Shown piece by piece: positions 50,479 to 59,024 of a stretch of DNA of 64,000 bases (within the stretch, counting starts at the first letter, position 1; each line of letters begins with the position of its first letter). The position numbers and the translations under genes are program-made. The DNA is from Roseivivax halotolerans. GTDB taxonomy: Bacteria > Pseudomonadota > Alphaproteobacteria > Rhodobacterales > Rhodobacteraceae. Below the pieces are notes generated by a model. That model was given only the letters and a program-made list of their open reading frames with translations. It did no database searches and was not told where the DNA came from. Location: contig NZ_FOXV01000006.1 in assembly GCF_900115815.1 (NCBI RefSeq), forward strand, positions 1 to 64,000, in the 5' to 3' direction.

Positions 50479-50915
50479 TGCGGATCGTCGTTCAGGACGC
50501 GCCCTTCGATTTCGGAGAGGAAGCCGAACGCTTCGCCGCGGGGCGCAGCGATGTGGGGGCGATCGTCACCTTCTCCGGCATCGTGAGAGGCGATGGCGAT
50601 CTCGACGTGATGGAAATCGAGCATTACCCCGGCATGACCGAAAAGGCGCTGGAGCAGATCGCAGGCGAGGCGAAAGAGCGCTGGTCGCTTGGCGACGTCC
50701 TGGTCATTCACAGATATGGCCCGCTGCGGCCCGGCGAGAAGATCATGATGGTCGCTACCGCCGCCCCGCATCGCAAGGATGCCTTCGAGGCGGCGGAATA
50801 CCTCATGGATTACCTCAAGTCCCGCGCGCCCTTCTGGAAAAAGGAACGCGCAGGCGAAGATGCATCCTGGGTCGCCGCGAAGGACGAGGACGAAGCGGCG
50901 CTCGACCGCTGGTGA
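50478..50915 (+). CDS. moaE: Molybdopterin synthase catalytic subunit MoaE
   Basis: A 145-residue MoaE. The conserved core VGAIVTFSGIVRG, then LEHYPGM-type EIEHYPGMTEKAL, and HRYGPLRPGEKIMMVATAAPHRKDAFEAAEYLMDYLK split across the active-site region supply the Arg and Lys residues. KSRAPFWKKE holds the catalytic Lys pair. It converts precursor Z to molybdopterin with MoaD. It is the last gene of this rightward block and converges on the aminotransferase gene. Confidence 0.93.
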   Translation: MRIVVQDAPFDFGEEAERFAAGRSDVGAIVTFSGIVRGDGDLDVMEIEHYPGMTEKALEQIAGEAKERWSLGDVLVIHRYGPLRPGEKIMMVATAAPHRKDAFEAAEYLMDYLKSRAPFWKKERAGEDASWVAAKDEDEAALDRW

Positions 50916-50924
50916 GGCCTCTGC

Positions 50925-52319
50925 TCAGGCCGCTTCGAAGAGCCCATTTTCCTTGGCCTCGACCATGGCCTCGTCGAGGCTTTTCCAGGCGCGGGCGATC
51001 AGCGCGTCGATCTCCTCCTTCGAGATGACGAGTGGCGGCGAGATGATCATCCGGTCGCCGACGTGACGCATCACGAGGTTGTTCGCGAAGCAGCGCTCGC
51101 GGCAGAGATAGCCCACCGTGCCCGCATCGGCCTTGAAGGCGGCACGTCGCGCCTTGTCGGGCGTCAGCGCGATGGAGCCCATCATGCCGACGATCTTCGC
51201 CTCGCCCACCATCGGATGCTCGGCGAGGCTCTCGAATTTTTCCTTGAGGTAGGGGCCCGTCTCTTCGCGGACGCGGGTGACGATGCCCTCCTCATCGAGG
51301 AGGCGCAGGTTCTCGAGCGCGACCGCGGCGGCCACCGGGTGACCCGAATAGGTGTAGCCGTGGTTGAACTCGCCACCGCCGATCACGCTCGCCACGTCGG
51401 AGGATACGATGGACCCGCCGATCGGCAGGTAGCCCGAGGAGAGGCCCTTCGCGACTGTCATGATGTCCGGCTCGATCCCGACGGTCTGGCTGCCGAACCA
51501 GTTGCCGGTACGTCCGAACCCGCAGATCACCTCGTCGGCAATGAGAAGGATGCCGTATTCCTTCACGATCCGGCTCACCTCGGGCCAGTAGCTTTCGGGC
51601 GGGACGATGACGCCGCCTGCGCCCTGCACCGGCTCGGCGATGAAGGCCGCGACATTCTCGGGGCCGAGCTCGAGGATCTTTTCCTCGAGCTGTCGCGCGC
51701 GGGCGATGCCGAAATCGTGCTCGCTCATCTCGCCACCCTCGGACCACCAATTCGGCTGGTCGATATGATGGATGTCCGGGATCGGCAGGCCGCCTTGGGC
51801 GTGCATGCCCTTCATGCCGCCGAGGCTGCCGGAGCCGACGGACGAGCCGTGATAGGCGTTCCACCGCGAGATGATCGCACGGCGCTGCGGCTCTCCCTTC
51901 ATCTCCCAATAGGTCCGCACGAGACGGATATTGGTATCGTTCGCCTCGGAGCCCGAAGACGCGAAGAAGACGTGATCGAGATCGCCGGGTGCCAGCTGCG
52001 CCAGCCGCTCGGCAAGCTGGATCGCGGGAAGGTGGCTGGTCTGGAAGAAGGTGTTGTAGAAGGGCAGCTCGCTCATCTGGCGCGTTGCCGAGTCAACGAG
52101 TTCCTGCCGTCCATAGCCGATGTTCACGCACCAGAGGCCGGCCATCCCGTCGAGGATGCGGTTGCCTTCGCTGTCGGTCAGCCAACAGCCATCGGCACTG
52201 GTGATGATGCGCGCGCCCTTCTGGCCGAGCTCCGCGCCGTGAGTGAAGGGATGCATGTGATGCGCGGCATCGAGCGCCTGCAATTCCGCGGTCGGACGCG
52301 TGTTCGTGAGCTGTGCCAT
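50925..52319 (-). CDS. Class III aminotransferase, polyamine/putrescine:pyruvate type
   Basis: A 464-residue PLP enzyme of the omega-aminotransferase group. The PLP Lys lies in TVAKGLSSGYLPIGG, the cofactor Asp in LLIADEVICGFGRTG, and the Gly-Ser-Glu motif in ASSGSEANDTNIR. HHMHPFTHGAELGQKGARI at the start is shared with putrescine- and beta-alanine:pyruvate aminotransferases (SpuC/YgjG-like). It would transfer an amino group from putrescine or cadaverine to pyruvate. The neighbouring PotFGHI-type transporter and the shared operator site support a polyamine substrate. It is read leftward, away from the regulator. Confidence 0.85.
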   Translation of the reverse strand: MAQLTNTRPTAELQALDAAHHMHPFTHGAELGQKGARIITSADGCWLTDSEGNRILDGMAGLWCVNIGYGRQELVDSATRQMSELPFYNTFFQTSHLPAIQLAERLAQLAPGDLDHVFFASSGSEANDTNIRLVRTYWEMKGEPQRRAIISRWNAYHGSSVGSGSLGGMKGMHAQGGLPIPDIHHIDQPNWWSEGGEMSEHDFGIARARQLEEKILELGPENVAAFIAEPVQGAGGVIVPPESYWPEVSRIVKEYGILLIADEVICGFGRTGNWFGSQTVGIEPDIMTVAKGLSSGYLPIGGSIVSSDVASVIGGGEFNHGYTYSGHPVAAAVALENLRLLDEEGIVTRVREETGPYLKEKFESLAEHPMVGEAKIVGMMGSIALTPDKARRAAFKADAGTVGYLCRERCFANNLVMRHVGDRMIISPPLVISKEEIDALIARAWKSLDEAMVEAKENGLFEAA

Positions 52320-52352
52320 GGGCGCACCTTTCCTGTTCGGTGAGTTGCACTC

Positions 52353-52368
52353 AAAATATGATCAAATT
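52353..52368. promoter_or_regulatory. Predicted GntR operator upstream of the aminotransferase gene
   Basis: AAAATATGATCAAATT lies 34 bases upstream of the aminotransferase start. It shares 14 of 16 bases, including an identical TGATCAAATT, with 53154-53169 on the other side of the GntR regulator gene. The TGATCA centre is self-complementary, as expected for a dimeric regulator. Binding is inference. Confidence 0.5.
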
Positions 52369-52376
52369 CTGCGCTG

Positions 52377-53066
52377 TCAATCAGAAGGCGGCGCAGGGCC
52401 GAGCCCGAGAGCGATCTGCTCCATGCCCTGACAGACATCGGCATCCATCGCACTGGCCGCCGCATCGGCATCCCCTGCCGAGAGCGCGTCCAGAAGATCC
52501 TTATGTCGGTCGGGCAGGCCTTCGGTGCCGAAACGGCCGCAGACCACCCGCAAAGACGGGCCAAAGCGCAGCCACAGACCCTCGACGAGGCCGGTCAGGA
52601 TCGCGGCATCGGCGCAGGCGTTGATGCGCGCGTGAAATGCATGGTTGCCAATGAGGTAGCCCGGCACGTCGCCGCGCCTCATGGCGGTGTCGATGGACGT
52701 GTCGATCTCGCTCAGTGCCTCGACGACGTCGGGCGATGCCCGTTCTGCCGCGCGGCGCGCAAGCTCGGGCTCGAGCGCGCGTCGGGCGATGGTCAGTTCC
52801 TCCAGCGCGGCGTGATCGAGCACCGGCACCGCGATCCGCCGGTTGCCCTGGAAGTCGAGCGCGCCTTCCGCCGTCAGCCGCCGCAGCGCCTCGCGCACCG
52901 GTGTCATGCCGGCACCAAGCGTCTCCGTCAGACCCTGGATCGTGACCGCCTGGCCCGGAGCAAGCTCGCCGAAGAGAATCATCTCGCGCAGGTGCCGGTA
53001 GACCTGTTCATGCGCGGGCAGACCCGCAGGGCCCGACATGTCCTCGCGCGATGCCGTTTTATTCAT
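52377..53066 (-). CDS. GntR-family (FCD domain) transcriptional regulator
   Basis: About 229 residues from the ATG at 53066. The winged helix-turn-helix occupies about 18-80 (VYRHLREMILFGELAPGQ, then LGAGMTPVREALRRLTAEGAL), and an all-helical FCD ligand domain follows (about 90-220). It includes NHAFHARINACADA, whose Asp/His residues usually bind a metal and ligand. Its position between the aminotransferase and the polyamine transporter suggests it senses a polyamine or derived metabolite and controls both. The start at 53132 would put an unlikely Arg-rich leader before the domain. Confidence 0.87.
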   Translation of the reverse strand: MNKTASREDMSGPAGLPAHEQVYRHLREMILFGELAPGQAVTIQGLTETLGAGMTPVREALRRLTAEGALDFQGNRRIAVPVLDHAALEELTIARRALEPELARRAAERASPDVVEALSEIDTSIDTAMRRGDVPGYLIGNHAFHARINACADAAILTGLVEGLWLRFGPSLRVVCGRFGTEGLPDRHKDLLDALSAGDADAAASAMDADVCQGMEQIALGLGPAPPSD

Positions 53067-53153
53067 CGAATGCTCTCTCCGGACCCTGCATGTGCGCGCA
53101 ATCTTGCACGCGCCCGTGCGAGGTGAAAACATCCCATTGTTGCCAGAGGCGGC

Positions 53154-53169
53154 AATATTTGATCAAATT
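53154..53169. promoter_or_regulatory. Predicted GntR operator upstream of the transporter operon
   Basis: AATATTTGATCAAATT contains a perfect 12-base palindrome, ATTTGATCAAAT (53157-53168). It lies 49 bases before the substrate-binding-protein ATG and 87 bases upstream of the divergent regulator start, so it could control both. A second small inverted repeat (TTGCC ... GGCAA, 53140-53155) overlaps its left edge. Confidence 0.55.
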
Positions 53170-53218
53170 GCCACGGTCAGAGCGGAGAAACCGCCTCACG
53201 ACCTAGGGAGAATGAAGA

Positions 53219-54304
53219 ATGACACTCAAGCTCACGACCGGCGTCGCCGTGTTCGCGCTTACGGCCGGTGCGGCCTCGGCGCAGGAAGTTCGGGTCTACA
53301 ATTGGTCGGATTACATCGACGAAGACCTGCTGACCCAATTCGAGGAAGAAACCGGGATCGACCTGATCTACGACGTCTTCGACTCCAACGAGGTGCTGGA
53401 GACGAAAATGCTCGCGGGCTCCTCCGGCTATGACGTGGTGGTGCCGACGGGCACATTCCTGCAGCGTCAGATCCAGGCCGGGGCGTTCCAGAAGCTCGAC
53501 ACCGAGCAGTTGCCCAACCTCGACAACATGTGGGACGTCATCGAAGAGCGCACCGCGACCTACGATCCGGGCAACGAATATTCGATCAATTACATGTGGG
53601 GTACGACCGGCATCGGCGTGAATGTCGGCCGCGTGCAGGAAATCCTCGGCGAGGATGCGCCGCTGACCTCCTGGGATCTCGTGTTCGACCCCGCCAACAT
53701 GGAGCAGCTGGCAGAATGCGGTGTGCATTTCCTCGATGCACCGGCAGAGATGATCCCCGCCGCGCTCAACTATCTGGGCGAGGATCCCGACAGCCACGAT
53801 CCCGAGGTGATCGCCCGTGCGAGCGAGGGGTTCGAGCCGATCCGTCCCTATATCCAGAAGTTCCACTCGTCCGAGTACATCAACGCGCTGGCAAACGGCG
53901 ACATCTGCGTGGCCGTCGGCTGGTCCGGCGACATCCTGCAAGCGCGTGATCGTGCCGCCGAGGCCGGCAACGGCGTGGAGATCGCCTACAACGCACCGGA
54001 CGAAGGCGCGCAGATGTGGTTCGACCAGATGGCCATCCCGGTTGATGCCCCGAACCCCGAAGCGGCGCATACCTTCCTGAACTTCATCATGGATGCCGAG
54101 AACATGGCCCAGGCGTCCAACTACGTCTATTACGCCAACGGCAACGAGGCTTCGCAGGAATACCTCAACGAGGACGTGATCGGTGATCCGGCGATCTATC
54201 CCTCCGAGGCGGCGCTCGACAACCTGTTCACGACGACGCCCTATCCGCCGCGCGTGCAGCGTGACGTGACGCGGCTCTGGACTGCGATCAAGTCCGGCGT
54301 CTGA
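53219..54304 (+). CDS. potF: Polyamine ABC transporter substrate-binding protein
   Basis: A 361-residue periplasmic protein of the spermidine/putrescine-binding PotD/PotF family. The signal peptide is about 1-21 (ending GAASAQ). The mature start EVRVYNWSDYIDEDLL carries the Trp-Ser-Asp-Tyr region that binds polyamine amines, and FEEETGIDLIYDVFDSNE follows. Acidic residues later (DEGAQMWFDQMAIP) are typical ligands. It delivers putrescine or related polyamines to the membrane permeases. Its mRNA 3' end is followed by a stable hairpin. GGAGA precedes the ATG. Confidence 0.9.
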   Translation: MTLKLTTGVAVFALTAGAASAQEVRVYNWSDYIDEDLLTQFEEETGIDLIYDVFDSNEVLETKMLAGSSGYDVVVPTGTFLQRQIQAGAFQKLDTEQLPNLDNMWDVIEERTATYDPGNEYSINYMWGTTGIGVNVGRVQEILGEDAPLTSWDLVFDPANMEQLAECGVHFLDAPAEMIPAALNYLGEDPDSHDPEVIARASEGFEPIRPYIQKFHSSEYINALANGDICVAVGWSGDILQARDRAAEAGNGVEIAYNAPDEGAQMWFDQMAIPVDAPNPEAAHTFLNFIMDAENMAQASNYVYYANGNEASQEYLNEDVIGDPAIYPSEAALDNLFTTTPYPPRVQRDVTRLWTAIKSGV

Positions 54305-54317
54305 TCCGACGCTCCAA

Positions 54318-54344
54318 GGCCCGCGCCTCACCCTGGCGCGGGCC
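54318..54344 (+). terminator. Stable hairpin between binding-protein and ATPase genes
   Basis: A perfect 10-bp GC-rich stem (54318-54327 with 54335-54344, loop TCACCCT) lies 13 bases after the potF-like stop codon and is not followed by a T-run. Such structures commonly protect the binding-protein part of an ABC-transporter transcript from decay, raising its level above the membrane components. It could also be a partial terminator. Confidence 0.6.
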
Positions 54345-54371
54345 GCTTCCTCCGATCATCGGGACATCTTC

Positions 54372-55496
54372 ATGAGCCAGACCGTCTTCGCCCCCTGGGA
54401 GAACCCGGAGGAAAAGCCCCTCATCGAGTTTCGGAACGTCACCAAGCGGTTCGGCAGCTTCACAGCCATCGACGATCTGTCGCTCGACATCTACGCGCGG
54501 GAATTCTTCGCGCTGCTCGGCCCGTCGGGCTGCGGCAAGACGACCATGATGCGGATGCTTGCGGGCTTCGAGAACGCGACAGAGGGCCAGATCCTGCTGT
54601 CGGGTCAGAATATCGGGCCGATCCCGCCGAACCGGCGCGCGGTCAACATGATGTTCCAGAGCTACGCGCTTTTTCCGCATCTCTCCGTCTGGGAGAATAT
54701 CGCCTTCGGCCTCAAGCGCGAGAGCAAGGACAAGGAGGCGATCTCGGCCCGCGTCGAGGAGATGCTGCGCCTCACGCGCCTGACCAAGTTCGCCAAGCGC
54801 AAGCCGCACCAGATATCCGGCGGCCAGCGCCAGCGCGTCGCGCTCGCGCGCAGCCTTGCCAAGGCCCCGAAGCTTCTTCTGCTCGACGAGCCGCTGGGCG
54901 CGCTCGACCGCAAGCTTCGGGAAGAGACGCAATTCGAGCTCATGGATATCCAGGAGAAGACCGGCACCACCTTCGTCATCGTCACCCACGACCAGGAAGA
55001 AGCGATGACCGTCGCCTCTCGCGTTGCGGTAATGGACGAAGGAAAACTTATCCAGGTCGCCACGCCCGACGTGATCTACGAAGCGCCGAACTCGGTCTAT
55101 GTGGCCGATTTCATCGGTGACGTGAACCTGATCGAGGGGCGCGGCACGACGGAGGGCGAGCGCATCCGCCTCGATTGGGCGGAAGGGCAGCCACCGATCT
55201 GGGCGACGCCGCGCGGACCGGTCGACACGGACCGCGCGCTGACCTTCGCGATCCGCCCCGAGAAGGTCTCCATCGCCAAGGACAAGCCCGAGGACCGGCG
55301 TAATCTCCTTGAGGGAGAGGTGATCGACATCGCCTATCTCGGCAATATCTCGACCTACCACGTGAAAATAGCCGGCGGGCAGATCATCAAGGCGCAGACC
55401 GCCAATACCCGTCGCCTCGCCAATCGCGACATCACCTGGGAGGACCGCGTCTGGCTCTCCTTCACCGAGACCTCCGGCGTCCTGTTGGAGCACTGA
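54372..55496 (+). CDS. potG: Polyamine ABC transporter ATP-binding protein
   Basis: A 374-residue ABC ATPase of the PotA/PotG type. Walker A is GPSGCGKTT, the Q-loop MMFQSYALFP, the ABC signature ISGGQRQRVALARS, Walker B LLLLDEPLGALD and the switch His is in VTHDQEEA. A C-terminal regulatory TOBE domain covers about 285-370. It powers uptake through the two permeases. It lies 67 bases after potF, beyond the hairpin, and its stop is 3 bases before potH. Confidence 0.92.
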   Translation: MSQTVFAPWENPEEKPLIEFRNVTKRFGSFTAIDDLSLDIYAREFFALLGPSGCGKTTMMRMLAGFENATEGQILLSGQNIGPIPPNRRAVNMMFQSYALFPHLSVWENIAFGLKRESKDKEAISARVEEMLRLTRLTKFAKRKPHQISGGQRQRVALARSLAKAPKLLLLDEPLGALDRKLREETQFELMDIQEKTGTTFVIVTHDQEEAMTVASRVAVMDEGKLIQVATPDVIYEAPNSVYVADFIGDVNLIEGRGTTEGERIRLDWAEGQPPIWATPRGPVDTDRALTFAIRPEKVSIAKDKPEDRRNLLEGEVIDIAYLGNISTYHVKIAGGQIIKAQTANTRRLANRDITWEDRVWLSFTETSGVLLEH

Positions 55497-55499
55497 GCG

Positions 55500-56390
55500 A
55501 TGCGGCGTCTGGTTCTCATCGCGGTTCCCTATATCTGGCTCCTGGCACTGTTCCTGGTGCCGTTCATCATCGTTCTGAAGATCTCGCTCTCGGATATCGC
55601 TCTGGCGATCCCGCCCTATACGCCGACCCTCGATCTGTCCGGCGGCTGGAGCGCGATCCGCGATTTCTTCGGCGCGCTCGATTTCGAGAACTTCGTGTTC
55701 CTGACGACCGACGATCTTTACTGGCGCGCATACCTGTCTTCGCTCCGGATCGCCGCGATCTCGACACTCATCACCCTCGCGATCGGGTATCCGATTGCCT
55801 ACGCGATGGCCCGATCCGCGCCCGAATGGCGGCCGACGCTGCTGATGCTGGTGATCCTGCCGTTCTGGACCTCGTTCCTGATCCGCGTCTATTCGTGGAT
55901 GGGCATCCTGTCCTCGGAGGGCGTGCTGAACCAGTTCCTCATTGGGATCGGACTGATCGATACCCCGCTGCAGATCCTGTCGACGAACATCGCCGTCTAT
56001 ATCGGCATCGTCTATACCTACCTGCCTTTCATGATCCTGCCGATCTACGCGACGCTCGAGAAAATGGACGAATCGCTCCTCGAGGCGGCCGAAGACCTCG
56101 GCTGCTCGCGCCTCTCGGCCTTCTGGCTCGTCACGATACCCCTGTCCAAAGGCGGGATCATCGCGGGATGCTTTCTCGTCTTCATCCCCGCCATCGGCGA
56201 GTTCGTCATTCCCTCGCTGCTCGGCGGCTCCGACACGCTGATGATCGGCAAGGTTCTCTGGGAGGAGTTCTTCTCCAACCGTGACTGGCCTGTCGCGAGC
56301 GCGGTGGCGATCGTGCTCCTGCTGATCCTGATCGTGCCCATCGTGCTCTTCCAGCGGAACGAGCAGAAAGCGCGGGAGGCCGAGGGATGA
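55500..56390 (+). CDS. potH: Polyamine ABC transporter permease, PotB/PotH type
   Basis: A 296-residue inner-membrane permease with six helices. The cytoplasmic EAA loop, which contacts the ATPase, reads SLLEAAEDLGCSRLSAFWLVTIPLSKGG (E-A-A-x-D-L-G). IVYTYLPFMILPIYATLEKMDE just before it is typical of PotB/PotH. The large periplasmic loop near 35-75 is also normal. It forms a heterodimer with the next permease, whose gene overlaps by 4 bases. Confidence 0.92.
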   Translation: MRRLVLIAVPYIWLLALFLVPFIIVLKISLSDIALAIPPYTPTLDLSGGWSAIRDFFGALDFENFVFLTTDDLYWRAYLSSLRIAAISTLITLAIGYPIAYAMARSAPEWRPTLLMLVILPFWTSFLIRVYSWMGILSSEGVLNQFLIGIGLIDTPLQILSTNIAVYIGIVYTYLPFMILPIYATLEKMDESLLEAAEDLGCSRLSAFWLVTIPLSKGGIIAGCFLVFIPAIGEFVIPSLLGGSDTLMIGKVLWEEFFSNRDWPVASAVAIVLLLILIVPIVLFQRNEQKAREAEG

Positions 56391-57208
56391 GACGCTTTTC
56401 CTGGTTCAACGCCACGTCCCTGACGCTCGGCTTCGCCTTTCTCTACCTGCCGATGGTCATCCTGGTGATCTACAGCTTCAACGCCTCGAAGCTGGTGACG
56501 GTCTGGGCGGGCTTCTCGACCCGCTGGTACGTGGAGCTCTTCCAGGATCAGGAATTCCTGGACGCGGCCTGGGTCACGGTCCGGGTCGCGGTCTTCTCCT
56601 CGACCATCGCGACCGTTCTCGGCACGATGGCAGCGAGCGTCCTCGTGCGTGCGGGCCGCTTCCGGGGGCGGACACTCTTCTCAGGCATGATCTACGCTCC
56701 GCTCGTCATGCCGGAGGTGATCACCGGCCTGTCGCTGCTTCTTCTCTTCATCGGGATCGGTCTCGACCGCGGGATCTTCACCATCGTGCTGGCGCATACG
56801 ACCTTTTCGATGTGCTACGTCTCGGTGGTCGTCTCCTCGCGGCTCGCGACGTTCGACCGCTCGCTCGAAGAGGCGGCGCTCGATCTCGGCTGTTCGCCGT
56901 TTCAGGCTTTTCGTCTCGTCACCTTGCCGATCATTGCGCCGGCGGTGATTTCGGGCTGGCTTCTGGCCTTCACGCTGTCGCTCGACGATCTCGTCATCGC
57001 GAGCTTCACCACGGGCCCGTCGGCGACCACGCTGCCGATCAAGATCTTCTCCGCGGTGCGGCTCGGGGTCAGCCCGCAGATCAACGCGCTCTCGACGATC
57101 ATGATCGCGATCGTGGCGGTCGGCGTCATCACGGCCTCGCTCATCACCAAGCGTGCGGCGGTCACCCAGGCACGGGATGAACAGGCTGCGGTGCGCGCCA
57201 CCGGATGA
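56387..57208 (+). CDS. potI: Polyamine ABC transporter permease, PotC/PotI type
   Basis: A 273-residue permease with six helices. The EAA loop is SLEEAALDLGCSPFQAFRLVTLPIIAPA. The opening LYLPMVILVIYSFNASK and the SLDDLVIASFTTGPSATTLP segment (the family D-D-x-V-I-x-x-F-T-x-G) are clear. It pairs with PotH to form the polyamine channel. Its stop overlaps the oxidase gene (ATGA), so import and oxidation are translationally linked. Confidence 0.92.
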   Translation: MRRFSWFNATSLTLGFAFLYLPMVILVIYSFNASKLVTVWAGFSTRWYVELFQDQEFLDAAWVTVRVAVFSSTIATVLGTMAASVLVRAGRFRGRTLFSGMIYAPLVMPEVITGLSLLLLFIGIGLDRGIFTIVLAHTTFSMCYVSVVVSSRLATFDRSLEEAALDLGCSPFQAFRLVTLPIIAPAVISGWLLAFTLSLDDLVIASFTTGPSATTLPIKIFSAVRLGVSPQINALSTIMIAIVAVGVITASLITKRAAVTQARDEQAAVRATG

Positions 57209-58518
57209 GGCGGATCTACGAGCCCGGCGCCTACGAGACACCCCGGCGCTGCTACTGGGACGAAGGCGTCACGCCACCCGTCTGGCCGCGCCTCGAGGGC
57301 ACAGACCGGGCAGATGTCGCCATCATCGGTGGCGGCTATACCGGTGTCTCGGCGGCCCTCACCCTCGCCGAAGCCGGAGCCGAGGTCATCCTCGTGGACG
57401 CCGAGACCCCCGGCTGGGGCGCGTCCGGCCGCAATGGCGGGTTCTGCTGCCTTGGCGGCGCGAAGGCCCCCGCCAGCCTCCTGCGCCGCCGCTTCGGCGA
57501 GGACGGGCTTGCCGAGTGGCGCAGCACGGAAATGGCCGCGATCGAGACCGTCGCCGCGCGCCTCTCGCGATACGGCATCGAGGCTGACACCCATTCGGAC
57601 GGGGAGACGCTTCTGGCCCATACGCCCAGGCAGGCCCGCGGTTTCGAGGCAGCCGCGCGCGAGATCGAGGCGGCATACGGGCTCGCGCCCCGGATCCACA
57701 CGCGCGAGACGTTGCGGCAGGGCGGCTTCGGCGGCACGTTCCATGGCGCGATGACGACACCGCTCGGCTTCGCGCTGCATCCTCGCAAGTATCACGGCGG
57801 TCTGGCCCGCGCGGCGCAGAAGGCCGGAGCAAGGCTCTACGGCCAAAGCCCCGCGATCGGTCTCAAGCGTGGGCGCGACTGGCGCATCGACACGCCGCAT
57901 GGCCAGATCCGCGCGGACAGCGTTTTGATCGCGACCAACGGCTATTCGTCAGAAGATCTGCCGGATTGGCTTCGTGCGCGCACCTTGCCGGTGCAAAGCT
58001 CCGTGATCGTCACGCGACCGCTCACCGATGCCGAACGCGAGGCGCAGGGCTGGACCACGCGGCAGATGGCCTACGACACGCGCCAACTTCTGCACTATTT
58101 CCGCTTGTTGCCTGACAACCGCTTCCTTTTCGGGATGCGCGGCGGCCTGACCGCCCGCCCGTCCGCCGCGACGGCGATCTCGGCGCGCATCAGGCGCGAT
58201 TTCGCGCGGATGTTTCCCGTCTGGCGCGATGTCGCGATCACCCATGAATGGTCCGGCCTTGTCTGCCTGATGGCGAATCTTGCGCCTTATGCAGGGCCTG
58301 TACCCGGTCATCCCGGCCTCTTCGCAGCGCTCGGCTATCACGGCAACGGTGTCGCGATGGCGAGCCACACGGGCGGGCTCATCGCCCAAGAGATCCTCGG
58401 CCGAGGCCCCGCGATACCTGCGGTCATGCGCCATCAACCGGGGCGATTTCCGCTTGGGCGGTATCGCCGTGCCCTTCTCGCGCCGGCCTATCTCGCGGCG
58501 GAGTGGCTCGATCTCTGA
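57205..58518 (+). CDS. FAD-dependent amine oxidase, PuuB/DadA-like
   Basis: A 437-residue flavoprotein. The dinucleotide-binding motif IIGGGYTGVSAALTLAEAG lies near 36-54 and is followed by DAETPGWGASGRNGGF, the Gly-Ala-Ser-Gly-Arg-Asn-Gly-Gly stretch shared by PuuB and related glycine-oxidase/DadA enzymes. A C-terminal GYHGNGVAMASHTGGLIA closes the FAD site. In Escherichia coli, PuuB oxidises gamma-glutamylputrescine. Here no puuA ligase is present, so the substrate could be a free polyamine or another secondary amine. The overlap with potI ties it to the transporter. Confidence 0.85.
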   Translation: MRRIYEPGAYETPRRCYWDEGVTPPVWPRLEGTDRADVAIIGGGYTGVSAALTLAEAGAEVILVDAETPGWGASGRNGGFCCLGGAKAPASLLRRRFGEDGLAEWRSTEMAAIETVAARLSRYGIEADTHSDGETLLAHTPRQARGFEAAAREIEAAYGLAPRIHTRETLRQGGFGGTFHGAMTTPLGFALHPRKYHGGLARAAQKAGARLYGQSPAIGLKRGRDWRIDTPHGQIRADSVLIATNGYSSEDLPDWLRARTLPVQSSVIVTRPLTDAEREAQGWTTRQMAYDTRQLLHYFRLLPDNRFLFGMRGGLTARPSAATAISARIRRDFARMFPVWRDVAITHEWSGLVCLMANLAPYAGPVPGHPGLFAALGYHGNGVAMASHTGGLIAQEILGRGPAIPAVMRHQPGRFPLGRYRRALLAPAYLAAEWLDL

Positions 58519-58529
58519 CCTTCTGCAAC

Positions 58530-58572
58530 TTGGGTTGGCCGAAATACCGCGGGGTTCGGGGCAGCGCCCCGA
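58530..58572 (+). repeat. Dispersed hairpin/AAATAC intergenic repeat, copy 3
   Basis: TTGGGTTGGCCGAAATACCGCGGGG is followed by a 7-bp stem (58556-58562 with 58566-58572, loop AGC). It lies 12 bases after the oxidase stop codon, in the same relative orientation as copies 1 and 4, and probably ends the polyamine transcript. Confidence 0.72.
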
Positions 58573-58633
58573 TCCGCCCGGGGATCGGAACGATCCTCGG
58601 GCCAGAAAAGTGCGCGGCTCTGCCGCGCTCCGC

Positions 58634-59011
58634 CTAACTGGTCTCGAGGCAATGACGCCGGAAAGCGCGTTTCAGCATGTCGAGCTCGGCCCGCAGAAGC
58701 GCCATCTCGGCGCGGATATCCTCGGCGAGCGCGTCGTCTCCGATCATGGTGAAGGAGCCCATCACCTCCTCGGTAACCGCATCGGCCACGAGAAAAGTCA
58801 TCACGCCGTCGCCGATCGCTTCGGGCGGAACGGGAACTTCGAGGAGCCATTGCCCCGACTCGCCGACCGGCGCGACGCTCGCGCCGCGGATCGGTGTGTC
58901 AAAGAGCGAGACGACCACGTCCGGGGCGGGTGCATCGCGCGCCTCGCTCGAGATCAATCCCTCCCAGACACCTTCCTTGAAACGGGTTTTCGTCAGGCTG
59001 TAGCGGCTCAT
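58634..59011 (-). CDS. Conserved-looking small protein of unknown function
   Basis: A 125-residue soluble protein starting MSRYSLTKTRFKEGVWEGL, with beta-rich middle strands and a helical end (EDIRAEMALLRAELDMLKRAF) that could be a coiled coil. It has one Cys near the C-terminus. No family is recognised. It lies 13 bases after the next leftward gene, suggesting an operon with it. Confidence 0.65.
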   Translation of the reverse strand: MSRYSLTKTRFKEGVWEGLISSEARDAPAPDVVVSLFDTPIRGASVAPVGESGQWLLEVPVPPEAIGDGVMTFLVADAVTEEVMGSFTMIGDDALAEDIRAEMALLRAELDMLKRAFRRHCLETS

Positions 59012-59024
59012 CGGGCTTCCTTCG

